Assembly: GCA_963555705.1 (NCBI GenBank)
Contig: OY743189.1
Span: forward strand, 6,899,501 to 6,963,500
Direction of reading: 5' to 3'
From: Ligustrum vulgare
Lineage: Eukaryota; Streptophyta; Magnoliopsida; Lamiales; Oleaceae
DNA length: 64,000 nt
Shown here: positions 52,772 to 63,429 of the stretch, in pieces
Numbering within the stretch: the stretch's first letter is position 1
Layout: each line of letters opens with the position of its first letter
Made by a program: the position numbers and the translations under genes
The notes under the pieces: generated by a model
Seen by the model: only the letters and a program-made list of their open reading frames with translations
Database searches by the model: none
What the model was told of the DNA's origin: nothing

Positions 52772-53621
52772 GAGAAGAAGAAGCAAATAAGACACAAATA
52801 GGGATGGCAAAAAAATCCGTTTCGACCCTAACCCAATGAGGCCCCGACCTAATGGGGCCAAGAAATATCGACCCACGAGTCGATGGGGGCGGGTTTGGGT
52901 TTGAAATTAATTACCTGAAACGGGTTCGGGTCAGGGCAAGTTTTGGTTGACCCGCTACGCTAGTGAATTTGTATTAAAAAAAAATAATGCAATCTTAAAA
53001 TCAAAAAATCAAAAACGACAATTACTAAAAGTAAATAAACCCTATCCGATACTCCTCAAACCTCACCAGTCAATCCGCAATCACCTCTTCTCTCTTTGGC
53101 TTGGCGGCGCAACGGCAACGCAAGTCTCGCCTCCCTGCCTAGCTGCCTCCGATTATACTAAGTTGCTCAGTCCTTTCTGTCGGGCACCGACTACCAAACT
53201 TCGGATCTGCCATCTGCCCATCCTTAGAGGTATGTATAATTAATATTCTCACATTGTTTACAAAAAATGGAATTTATAAACTGTATAATTTTGTTGTTGT
53301 GCTGATTCAAGTAAACTATTTTGCTAAAGATTATAGTGTTGTATTTCGAGCACATGAGTAATTAAAAGAGTTCCTGAGCTATCGCCTATCATTTCCACGA
53401 ATGAAAAAAAAAATGACTACAAGGATGTGTTGGGTCATCTGGGTTTGGATTAATGGTTTGATCTGCATTTTGATTTTGCTGTGGATCTGTAGTTCTGCTT
53501 TGATCATCAGTCATGGTAACTTAGGTCTAATACTATATAAGAAAAGGATTGAAAATGAAAGTTAAAGCAGGAATGTAAAAGAAAGGATAAGAAGTGTGAA
53601 ATATGATTTCTTCTCATTGAT

Positions 53622-53644
53622 ATGTGTGTGTGTGTGTGTGTGTG
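53622..53644. repeat. (TG)n microsatellite in the hAT 5' region
   Basis: About 11 TG repeats upstream of the transposase start. Confidence 0.9.
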
Positions 53645-53791
53645 TACAAACTATAAGAAGGATCTGGAAGAAAAATATAATTACAAAATACACTGCTCCA
53701 CTATACAAAATATGCTGCTACACTAAAGTTATGTTATGCTTTCTACTTTTATTATTGTTTAAGTTATTTTTAATTTTTTCGATGTGAGTAG

Positions 53792-56240
53792 ATGTCAGGA
53801 TCTAAACGATCTACACCACTACCAAGTATAGGGAGTACAAAACAAGGTCCAACCGGTGATAGCACTTCGAACACTCCGGTTAGTAATATCCCGCAAAGTG
53901 ATCCAATTGAAGAAAATGTGGATCAAACTCCAAATCCAATAAACTTAAGTGAAGAGGAGCATGATAGTGGACAGTCAAAGAGGAAAAAGTTTTCTAAGGT
54001 TTGGGAACACTTTACATTGGAAAAAATTAATGAACAGATAAAAGCTATATGTAATCATTGCAAAACAAAATTAGGGGGTGAATCCAAAAATGGTTCCAAT
54101 CATTTGCATAATCATCTCAACAGATGTATCTTTAAAACGGATAGTCATAGTAAGAGTCGGCAAGCAACATTTAAATTCACCAAAGAAGTTTCTAGTGGTA
54201 AGGTTACTATGAGCAATTACAACTTTGATCAAGATAAGTGTAGCTCAAATCTTAGGAGAATGTTAATTCTACATGAGTATCCTCTGTCTATGGTTGATCA
54301 CATTGGCTTTAGATCATTCATGAACGACGTTCAACCATTATTTAAAGTCCCTTCTCGTAATACTATTAAGAATGACATCTTAAAGATTTATGACTACGAG
54401 AAATCAAAAATGATGACCTTGTTGAAGAATAATGAGGGGAGAATTTCCATCACTACGGACATGTGGACGGCTTCTAATCAGAAGAAAGGATTTATGGTGA
54501 ACACGACTCATTACATAGATGATTCTTGGACACTTCAAAGCTGTATTATGAGGTAAATTAATTTGACTTCCTCTCATACTTCTACAAACTTAAATTGGTT
54601 GTAATTTTTTTGGTTTGTTTTTAATCTTAGGTTCATATATATTCCATGCCCACACACTGTGGATGTGCTTTCAAAGGAGTTGGTGGGTTGCTTGGTGGAC
54701 TGGATTACTAATCGTAAGTTATCAACTTTGACTTTACATAACTGTACGACAAATGATGCAATGATTAATAGTGTTAGGCAAACTTTCTTCACGTTCACTT
54801 TTGTTGAGTGGTGAATTTTTTCACATGAGATGTTGTGCACATATTTTGAATCTTATTGTGAAGGATGGTTTGGAGATTATTAGTTGTAGTGTTGAGAAAA
54901 TCCATGAAAGCGTTGTATTTTGGACAAACAGGCCAAAGAGATCAGAAAAAATTGAGTATTATGCTCGCCAATTGGATATAAATTGTTCCAAAAAATTGAT
55001 CCTTGATTGTAAAACTAGGTGGAACTCGACATTTTTTATGCTTCGTACTGCTTTACAGTATAAGGATGTTTTTCCTCGTTTAAAGCAAAGAGAATCATTA
55101 TATAGATGTTTGACTAGTGAGGAAGATTGGGATTTGGCGGAAAGGATTTTGAGAGGTTAGAAGTTTTTTTTTTTGAGGTTACTGAATTATTTTCTGGGAC
55201 GAAGTATCCAACATCAAATCTTTTCTTTCCAAATATTTTTCGAATAAAGTTGTCATTGCGTGATTGGGTTACTTCTTCTTGTGTGGAAATTCAAATGATG
55301 GCTTCTGGCATGATTGAAAAGTTTAACAAATATTGGTCTGAAATTCATGGGATATTGGCTGTAGCAATAGTTTTAGATCCGAGATATAAGATGAAGTTAG
55401 TGGAGTATTATTACCCTCGTATTTTTAAAGATGGAGCTTTAGTGAAATTGAAAATGTACGCCAAGTTTGTCGCAAGTTGGTGCAAGAGTATCAGATAAAA
55501 CATGGTTTGAGTGGGGCTGTTAATCATTCATCTACGTCTTCGTATCAGACTGACTTGCCTATTAATACGGGGAAAATAGATCCAATGGCAGACTTCTATG
55601 AATTTGTTTCTAGTACCTCAAACACTATCAATGTGAAAACTGAGCTCTATACTTTCTTGGATGAGCCTATATTACCTCAGTCGGATAATTTTGACATATT
55701 ATCATGGTGGAAGGTAAATACAATCAAATATCCAATTAATATCTCGAGTTGCAAGAGATGTATTAGCCATCTCGGTATCTACAGTGGCATCTGAGTCTGC
55801 CTTCAGTACTAGTGGTAGATTTGTGAGTCCACATAGAAATAGACTTCATCCCAAAACTTTGGAGGCTTTGATGTGTGCTAAAGATTGGTTATGGGTCGAA
55901 ATTTATGGTACGAGAACGAGAAATATATTTATTATTTACGTAGATTTCATATTATATTTTTCTTGTGAATTGTAATTTCATCAATTGCTAATTTATTTAT
56001 TCTGTGGATAGCAAACCAAGCACTTCAAATGTATCGTGGATGTTGTACAAAGTTGAGTGATGAAGATATTGATGAAGATGTAATTTTATTTTTCATTTAA
56101 TGAAAAATATATAGTTAAAAAGTAGTATAAACATTATGATAATATCTAATGCGATATTTAATTCACCTTTGACCTTACAGGAAACTTCTTACGTTGTCGA
56201 TGACCATAGCATGAATGATGAAGAAGATTGCTATGATTAA
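53792..56240 (+). pseudogene. hAT transposase (BED zinc finger, RICESLEEPER-like), frameshifted
   Basis: Exon 1 (53792-54552) has an acidic Ser/Thr-rich start and a BED finger (VWEHFTLEKI, CNHCKTKL, HLHNHLNRC, about residues 67-115) for binding element ends. It continues with MVDHIGFRSFMNDVQPLF and SITTDMWTASNQKKGFM, holding the first catalytic Asp. A GT-AG intron is likely at 54553-54630. Exon 2 continues FIYIPCPHTVDVL, then LTLHNCTTNDAM, where the second catalytic Asp (VDN) is His. A frameshift near 54780 leads to HMRCCAHILNLIVKDGL, then KTRWNSTFFML. Two more frameshifts precede TVASESAFSTSGRF and HPKTLEALMCAKDWLW, the C-terminal dimerisation region. Introns probably also flank the short last exons, ending near 56240. 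Confidence 0.9.
54553..54630 (+). other. Probable intron in the hAT transposase
   Basis: It runs from GTAAATTAATTTG to TTTTTAATCTTAG with a T-rich 3' end, and removing it joins conserved hAT sequence (..SCIMR to FIYIPCPHT) in frame. Confidence 0.7.
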
Positions 56241-57055
56241 AAGTGGTGCCTTGGTGGGTGGTGAAAGTATTGGAACTCGATTGATGAGATTGGGTCCACT
56301 AGAAGTAAGACGGCATCAATTTGTATTATTTGTTTGTTTTTGGTCTGCAATTGAAATGATTATAAGATTTGTCTTATCATCTTTTATGTGATTGATGTAG
56401 TATTTGGAGAAAATGTTATTTGATTAATGAATGTGTGTTGTGTGTTTATACAAGTTTTTTAATGACGATGAATGAAATGTTGTGATAAATTAAATGGAAA
56501 ATAGTCTAAATAGGGAGGGGGTGAGGGAGGAAAAAAAAGGCGGGGCGGGGCGGGAGTGCCCCGTTTTGACCCCAAACCCGACCCGCCCCGTTCGGGTAAT
56601 GGGGCGGGTATGGTTTTGATATTCTTCCAACTACCCCCGCCCCATTGCCATCTCTAGACACAAAAGTGGTGTTGTGTGGTGTTAAAAAGTGACGTGAGAA
56701 GGGGGGGTCTATTTATAGGGTCAAGCATCTAGTTTAGCTAGTTTGGTACCAAAAATCATTCCTTATATTGAACATACGATTTTTGGCCAAGATGGAAGTA
56801 ATATAATTTGTCTAGGCATAAATAATATTATTTCCATATGAAATAATATATTTATTTTTCATAATTTATAATTTCCATGTGAACATATATCTTACCATTT
56901 TCCTAGAAAGCAATTCCCCAATTTTACCTTATATGGAGATATGTAAATATATATTAAAATTTGATTACCACTATTAAGGTAATAAATACTGAATTGAAAT
57001 AATTATGCTAAAATTAAATATTCTAATATATATCATAACATGCATCATACCAAAC

Positions 57056-57056
<1 letters not shown>

Positions 57057-57087
<31 letters not shown>
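57057..57087. repeat. (CA)n microsatellite
   Basis: About 15 CA repeats followed by TATATATA. Confidence 0.95.
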
Positions 57088-57098
<11 letters not shown>

Positions 57099-57840
57099 AG
57101 AATCTGATGTGATCCGGGAAAGGAGCTCAAAGAGGAAATCAAGACACGGGCAATGCAACAACAATCTACATGGAAAATAAAGTAAGTTTCGTGTTGGGCC
57201 CGAATTGAGGATCAGACCGGATCAAATTGTTTCAAAAGGACGAAGAAAATGTGCAGCCAGGTCGCCCACGCGACCGCGTGGTGAAAATGAGGCGCGATCG
57301 CGCAATGGCATCAAAAATCAAACTGAGAGTTTCAGGCGACTCCACTCGATCGCGACACCGAAGCCCAAGCGATCACGTAGTTGAATTCGGAGCAGTTTTA
57401 CGCGTTTTATTTATTAATTTCGGCTTTAGGTTAATTAGGACTCTATTTTGAGTCCATTAGTGGAAACCCTAGTTTTTAGGTTATTTTTCATTATTTATAT
57501 GTTTTTCATTCATTGTAAAAATAGTTTTGGTTTAATAAACAGTTTTATTGAGTATTTAATAAATTTATAGGTGGATTCCTATATTCCCCTTCGAACTTAT
57601 CAAGATTATTTCTTGTGGCGTTCATCCCGAACTTATCAAATATTCGCGAGAATGTTTGTGGTGTTCAAAACCAGAAACTTATCAAGGAAGTTGGACAGAT
57701 CCTTGTGGCGTTTCGAAAGTCTTGGTTCTTTATTCCGCATCATCGATTCCGCGTCGTGAATATTGGGCCACGAATAACATTCTCTAAGTACAAGATACAT
57801 TTTAGTATTACATTAATGCATTTCATGAACTGAACTATGT
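57088..57840 (+). repeat. LTR fragment with CG-rich block and polyadenylation-like site
   Basis: A CG-rich block (CCCACGCGACCGCGTGG, GGCGCGATCGCGCAATG, about 57265-57370) like that of the Athila LTRs is followed by GGTTTAATAAACAG (57530), a plausible polyadenylation region. A segment rich in CTTGTGGCGTTC/GAACTTATCAA phrases (57595-57720) follows. It is probably U3-R-U5 of a plus-strand Gypsy element, truncated on the right by a minus-strand pol fragment. The small ORFs carry no domain. Confidence 0.5.
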
Positions 57841-57918
57841 GCCTCTTCAAAAATCTCTCTTTAACTTCGGATCATCAGGAACACGTAATCTGCTTTATAT
57901 AATTAAAGCTCCGTAATC

Positions 57919-59230
57919 TCAAATGGTATAATTGTATCCTTTACCATCACCAACTTCTTCTTTCAATTTACTCAACACTTGGTAATGCGTCTGAGCTTCT
58001 TTAATTGTATCAATCAAGGTAGGTCTTACCTTAAAATTAGTGAACAATGCTCCTAACCTGGTCTTTGACAACCTAATATGTGAAAATTCGAACCTACCGA
58101 ACAAGGAAGAACAAATTGCACTTGTTTGTGTTGCAGAATTAAATGTCTTCATACTAAGCATCATCAATTACGTTATCCTTCCCTGGGTGATAATCAATCT
58201 TGCAGTCATAATCTTTTATCAAATCTATCCATCTTCTTTTCCTTAAGTTAATTTTTTCTGATCAAAAATACATTTTAGACTTTGTAATATGTAAATATTT
58301 GACATCTCCCGCCATACAAGTAAAGCCTCCAAATCTTCAATATTAGAACTACTACAGCAAGTTCTAAGTCATGTAGGATAATTCAATTCATGTTTCTTCA
58401 ACCGTCTGAAAGCATAGGATATATAACCTTACAATTTTGCATCAAAGGACACCTAAGGCCCTGACGTGAAGCATCATTATATAATACAAATTCTTCACCT
58501 AGAGATGGGAGAATAAGAACCAGAGCTACAACAAGCTGATTCTTCATATCTAGAAAACTCATTTTACATTCCTAATTCCATACAAATTTAGAATTCTGTA
58601 TAGTCAGACTGGTCAAAAGAAGAGCAATTTAGAAAATTTCTCTAGAAAACGATGATAGTAACCTGCTACACAAAGAAAACTTCATATTTATGTCACAATC
58701 GTAGATCTTTCCATTTCACAATTGTTTTTGTCTTCTCTGAGTCTACATAAATTCCCTCTACTGATATGACATTTCCCAGAATACTACTTTGTTTAGTAAA
58801 AATCCACATTTATAAAATCTACTGTATGACTATTTGTCTTGCAAAGTCTGCAAAATAACCGTGAGAAGCTCTATGTGCTCTTTATGATCTCGAGAATACA
58901 CTAATATGTCATCAATGAACAAAATCAAAACTTCATCTAAATATGGACGAAACACGCTGTTCTTCATATCCACAAATGTTATTGGAATATTGGACAACCC
59001 AAACGATATTACAAGAAATTCGTAATGATCATACCGCATTCTAAAAGTAGTATTTAGTACATCAATATCCCTAATTTTTAGTTGATGATATCCAGAACAC
59101 AAATCAATCTTTAAAAATACTATAGCACCTAAAAAATGATCAAACGGATCATCAATATGTGGCAAATGATATTTATTACGGATTTTCACCTTGTTTAAAT
59201 GTGTGTAATCTATACACAATTGTATGGTGC
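57919..59230 (-). pseudogene. Ty3/Gypsy reverse transcriptase and downstream pol fragment (minus strand)
   Basis: 59219-58830 reads [60 protein letters not shown] and the catalytic [19 protein letters not shown]. This is the palm of a Gypsy RT with its Asp pair intact. 58830-58250 contains the degraded RNase H region. 58167-57919 shows LGALFTNFKVRPTLIDTIKE and SKLKEEVGDGKGYNYTI, the linker before integrase. Both ends are truncated: Athila LTR sequence begins at about 59240, and an LTR fragment lies left of 57840. Confidence 0.85.
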
Positions 59231-59239
59231 CATTTTTTC

Positions 59240-59440
59240 TTCACAAAAAAAACGAGAAAGCTACGTACCGAGCTTGTGAAGAAACTAGACAAGCATTTAC
59301 GTATAGAGATTTTTGGCCCATAATATATCATTAAAAGATAATTGAATTTGAAATTCAATGTAAAAGATTGAGCACAATTCGGATTAGTAGATCAAAAGTT
59401 ATGCATGTTTGAAATTCAATATATGAAACAGATGCTGAAT
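59240..59440 (+). repeat. LTR end fragment of Athila-like element D
   Basis: It shares AAACGAGAAAGCTACGTA, AATATATCATTAAAAGATAAT, GAAGCACAATTCGG-like and GTAGATCAAA..GTTATGC sequence with 62795-62985 and 63775-64000. Confidence 0.75.
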
Positions 59441-60210
59441 TTTTCCGAAATTCTGAAAGAGATAATGTCAAAGAAGAGGAAGTTAGAAGAGTACAAGATG
59501 GTGAAGCTAACAAAATAAAGTAACGCCTTTCTTCAAAAGATACTACCTCAAATTTTAAAGGATCCAGATAGCTTACTTGTACAATTGGTAGTTATTCCTT
59601 CCATAATGCACTATGTAACCTATGGGTGAGCATCAATCTAATGCCTTGCTCTGTATTCAAGAAATTGGGTATTAGACAAGTGAAGCCGAGCAACTTTAAC
59701 TTTGCAGCTATCTGATAGATCTCTCACTTACCCACGGGGGATCATTGAAGATGTTTTTGTTAAATTTGATAAAATTATTATTCTCACTGACTTTATGGTG
59801 AGAAAGATCAAGAAATCCCATTAATTCTTCTTCAACCATCTTTAGCAATCGGTAGAGCACTGACTGATGTATAGGAAGGACAATTGACAATGTTGGTGAT
59901 GAAGAAGAGGTCATGTTCAAAATATACCAAGCTACAAAATTCCTATAAGATGTTGATACTTGTCATAGGATCGAATCTATAGATGCAGTGACAAGTAAAG
60001 TTTACCAAGAAGATTCATTTGTAGACCCTTTACATCAATGTACTATGATTAGTGTCTTAGGAAAAGATGTAGCTAGTGTTGGAGGTTATACATGGAGCAA
60101 AGAAGTAGTTGATTATATCTTCTCTCTTAAAGCTTTTCCGTTAAAAAATAACCAACAAAAAAAAAAAGAAAAAGGACCTTCTACATCCTATCAACACTCT
60201 TGAATTTAAA
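59441..60210 (+). pseudogene. Athila-like element D: protease remnant
   Basis: Translations in one main frame with stops give LLPQILKDPDSLLVQLVVIP, then LTYPRGIIEDVFVKFDKIII and LTDFMVRK, the order of the Athila protease (PPKLKDPGSF..YPxGIIEDVLVKVDKFIFPADF). The active-site region is replaced by YVTYG. Several stops are present. Gag, RT and integrase are missing; the LTR fragment sits directly upstream, implying a large internal deletion. Confidence 0.75.
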
Positions 60211-61730
60211 GAGAATTTGACTACTAAACCAAAGATGAGGTCGCTTCCTTACCATCTTCGCTATGCATTTTTTGGAGGGAAATTCTATAGTAAAGGAGCT
60301 AAATTTTGATTTGAAGGTCGTAGGCATTAAACCTCTTTTACAACATGATGAAGTGAAGGAGCTCCATAATAACACAAATGAAAATTCAAAAATCTAAAAA
60401 AAAAATTGATAAAGAATTGGAATGACGAGATGATATTGAGGAAATAATATATTAGTGAACGAAAATCGAAAGACAAAGATGGATCTATATCACAAGTCAA
60501 TGGTCAACAACTTGAGCATTATTACGAAGAATGAGGGTGAAATGTAAAAGAAATTTCTCTTGGAGAGTCAAGCTAGAACCACAAGAACGTCAAGTTAATG
60601 ATGCTAAAGAAGCGCTTCTTGGGATGCAACTTAAGCTTTTTATTCCCTTTTCAATTACTTAGATATTTAATTATTAGTTTTAATTCCACCCCCTAACAAA
60701 TTTCACTTTTATCGTAGGTAATCAAGCTTGGAGGTGAAGCACATGCTCGAAGGATATTATTGAAGCTAGAAAAGAGTTTGAGGGAGATTAGACCGAGTTT
60801 TAAAGAAAGAAAAAAAAAAACCTTTCTTTCATTCTCATTCAATTCTTCTTAAGCCAAAATGTCTCCTCCCTTCACTTAAACTTTATAACTCAAACTCTTC
60901 TCCTCACAAATTAAAACCTCTCAAGATCATTGTGGTCTCTCAAGTACTAAAGAATCGTGATTTGGGATTATTAGAGATTATGAAGCAACCTTCAACAAGG
61001 TGAGACAAGAAAAAATTACTTTGATTATAGTCCAATCATAGTTACTCAAGCTCCATTTTTTTATCCATATCCACCTCCACACCACGACGACAATGGTAAT
61101 GAAGACACTTGATATCTTCACTTATGGAAGTTCTTTACCTCAGTCTTTTCTTAATATCAGGATAATGTTTAATTTAAGTTTGAGGGTGTTGGAATATAAA
61201 TTAGTTCTTGATTTACTGTCGTATAAAAATGAGTTTTTGTGTGAATGTTAAAAAACAAAAAATATAAATTAATAAATAAAAGCAATTTGTGTGCTTCTAT
61301 GAGTTAGATAGTCTTTCCAGCCATGATGCATATACTTTAGACAATGTGTTGATTTGTGAGTTGTGAATGAGTCATGTACTTTAGTTGGAATTTTTGCTCA
61401 CAATTGTGAGACGTGACACCATTTGTTGCACGCTTATTAAACGTGGTGTTTTACACTCATAGTTTGATTCACAAATCATTTAGGTTGAATTACTGAACTT
61501 AGATGCTTAACTCTTAAACCATAATATTGAGCATCCTTAAGCCAATTTTAGTATAGTTTAGGGGTGGTTGAGTTTGTGCAAGAGCTAATCTAGAATTGTG
61601 TTGATTCCATGTGTGTTAAGAAGTTTTGTGGAGTGATCTTGGCTAATTGATGGAAGCTAGGTAATGACCGAATGTTGGTAATCCTCATTATTAAAATCTT
61701 GCATAAAGTAGAAACTTGCATGCATCTTAC
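60211..61730 (+). other. Athila-like element D: post-pol and untranslated sequence
   Basis: GATGCTAAAGAAGCGCTTCT TGGGATGCAAC (60600-60631) corresponds to the motif after Athila pol seen at 21610-21643. Beyond this the sequence is AT-rich and without coding signal; a probable untranslated region continues to the polypurine tract at 62640. Confidence 0.5.
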
Positions 61731-62090
61731 CTCTCTTTTTAGCCCTTTGGACTCGAGTGATCAAACTGGGCATGTGTATCTCAAAACCAATTGTCCTACA
61801 ATTTTTCATAGATTTGGAGTCATTGACCTAAAACTTGATACATGAGTCATCTAGAAAGCTTAAGGGAGAGAGATAATCCCATTGAATTATTCTAAAAAAA
61901 AATAAAAAGAAATAGTATATCGCGTATAACATACTCATCTCTTTCAGGCCTAGTTGACTCAAGTTATTAACCCTATAAGGGTATCTTAAAACCTGGTGCC
62001 CTAGGTCATTTGATCTAGAAGTCATCAGCCAAAGCTTTCTATATGGGTCATCTAGAAAGAGAAATAAAGAAAGTATTGCACATAAGATAC
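61731..62090 (+). repeat. Two units of the Athila 3' UTR repeat
   Basis: Units at about 61735-61870 and 61945-62090 share GACTCGAGTGATCAA / GACTCAAGTTATTAA, GGGTATCTTAAAACC-like phrases and CATCTAGAAAG. They resemble 33840-34140 (same strand) and 35390-35800 (opposite strand). Confidence 0.8.
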
Positions 62091-62625
62091 AAAAAAACAA
62101 GCTTTACAATTGCATGATTAGTTGATAGTTTACATAAAGGTGATTTAGATAACAAGTGAGTTTGACTTGTGTATTGAATGTTTAAAGACTGAGACACTCA
62201 ATATCAGGAGAATCATCACATGCATCAATTGTTGACGTAACCGGTTTGACTAAATCAAACTTGAGTGATGAAAGAAATTAGAAAATTGAAAATTCAACAT
62301 TAGGATACACTTTGGAAAATGAATAAAAAAAACTTTGGGATGTGTATCTCACAAGCGAAGAAATGATAAATTTGAATATTGAGGGCCGAGAATGAGCTGC
62401 CTTGTGAATGTGCTTTGTTTTAATTAATGCTTTATACACACATCCATTTTACATTGGATGTGTGCAAATTTGAATTTTCCATGATAACTTTGAAGTGGTT
62501 CATAGGTTTGACATTATGTTTTAAATCCAGAAACAAATACAGTACGTTATTTAACATATCTGAGTTTTCAAGCGCCATAGTTCATATGTCCATTGTGGTT
62601 GTGTGATTGTGAATAAGTTGTCTTA

Positions 62626-62660
62626 TTCGAGGACGAACAAGAGTTTAAGTTTGAGGGTGT
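62626..62660 (+). other. Pol-end signature and polypurine tract of element D
   Basis: TTCGAGGACGAACAAGAG followed by TTTAAGTTTGAGGGTGTTT, directly before the LTR. The same arrangement recurs at 63605-63640. Confidence 0.7.
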
Positions 62661-63120
62661 TTCAGAAGTGTAATTTAACACTTATTTGGACAATCAAAAG
62701 TGAAAAATTGTTAGTTCTTTTAAGTTGTTTATGCTTAGTTTTGTGTTTGTTTGGTTATTTTTTGTTGAATTTGAACTTGGATGAGATTAGAGCAAAACGA
62801 GAAAGCTACGTAAAGAGCATATGAAGAAATTAGTGCACAAATTTGATTACTGAGATCTCCATGGAACACATAATATATCATGTAAAGATAATGAATTTGA
62901 AACTCAAGCAAAAAAAGGAAGCACAATTCGGGGTTGTAGATCAAACGTTATGCGCCTTTAAAATTCAGTTGATGAAGCTGAAGTTGTCTAGCACCTACGA
63001 TCTACCCAACTAGAAAATGAGCGTCTGGTAGCGCCAAGTCAAAGACTCTATGGATAATTTGATGTATTTAAATGCTTAATTGAACTCATTGATCCTACCT
63101 TGCCTCCCAAAAACTAATTA
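62661..63120 (+). repeat. LTR of Athila-like element D, first copy
   Basis: It begins near CAGAAGTGTAATTTAACACTT and matches 63640-64000. It includes TTTGAACTTGGATGAGATTAG and GATTACTGAGATCTCCATGG. The extent on the right is uncertain; the following 63120-63430 is AT-rich with no match. Confidence 0.65.
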
Positions 63121-63429
63121 AACGAGATGAAAATTGAGAACTCATTGATCCTATCTCCTCTCCTAAAAACTTTCGACGGGTGGGATACTCGTCCCTTGCC
63201 ATCCTTAAGCCTTTGTTTGATAAAAAAAAATACATATTCTCAAATCACTTTATCATCGCACATTTTTCTAAATCACTTTACAATTGCATATTTCACTTCG
63301 AAAACATCAAATTCTTTGTTTATAAACAAATATTTTTACCAATCAAAAATTAAGTTTTAAAAATGATTTTTGATTTGATATTTTTATTTATAGATCTAAG
63401 TGAAATGTAGGTTTGAAATTAAAAAAAGT

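Larger units (their letters stand above)
52799..56656 (+). mobile_element. hAT DNA transposon, 3858 bp, with perfect 8-bp target duplication
   Basis: The ends are TAGGGATGGCAA (52799) and TTGCCATCTCTA (ending 56656), inverted with one mismatch in 12. The flanking eight bases are identical on both sides: GACACAAA at 52791-52798 and 56657-56664, the hAT signature. Subterminal regions on both sides are rich in GGGGCGGG / CCCCGCC motifs (52850-52940 and 56540-56645). The interior carries a BED-finger transposase with frameshifts. The good duplication and termini suggest a more recent event than the surrounding retroelements, although the gene is dead. Confidence 0.95.
52107..57060 (-). repeat. 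Gypsy LTR (minus strand) split by a hAT transposon
   Basis: Left part 52107-52798 begins TGACGACCTGAATCC next to the primer site. Right part 56665-~57060 carries a good TATA box on the minus strand (CCCTATAAATAGACC, about 56707-56721). The 3858-bp hAT element lies between them, and removing it with one copy of GACACAAA restores one LTR of about 1.1 kb. The right edge, near ACTTACA before the CA microsatellite, is approximate. Confidence 0.65.
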
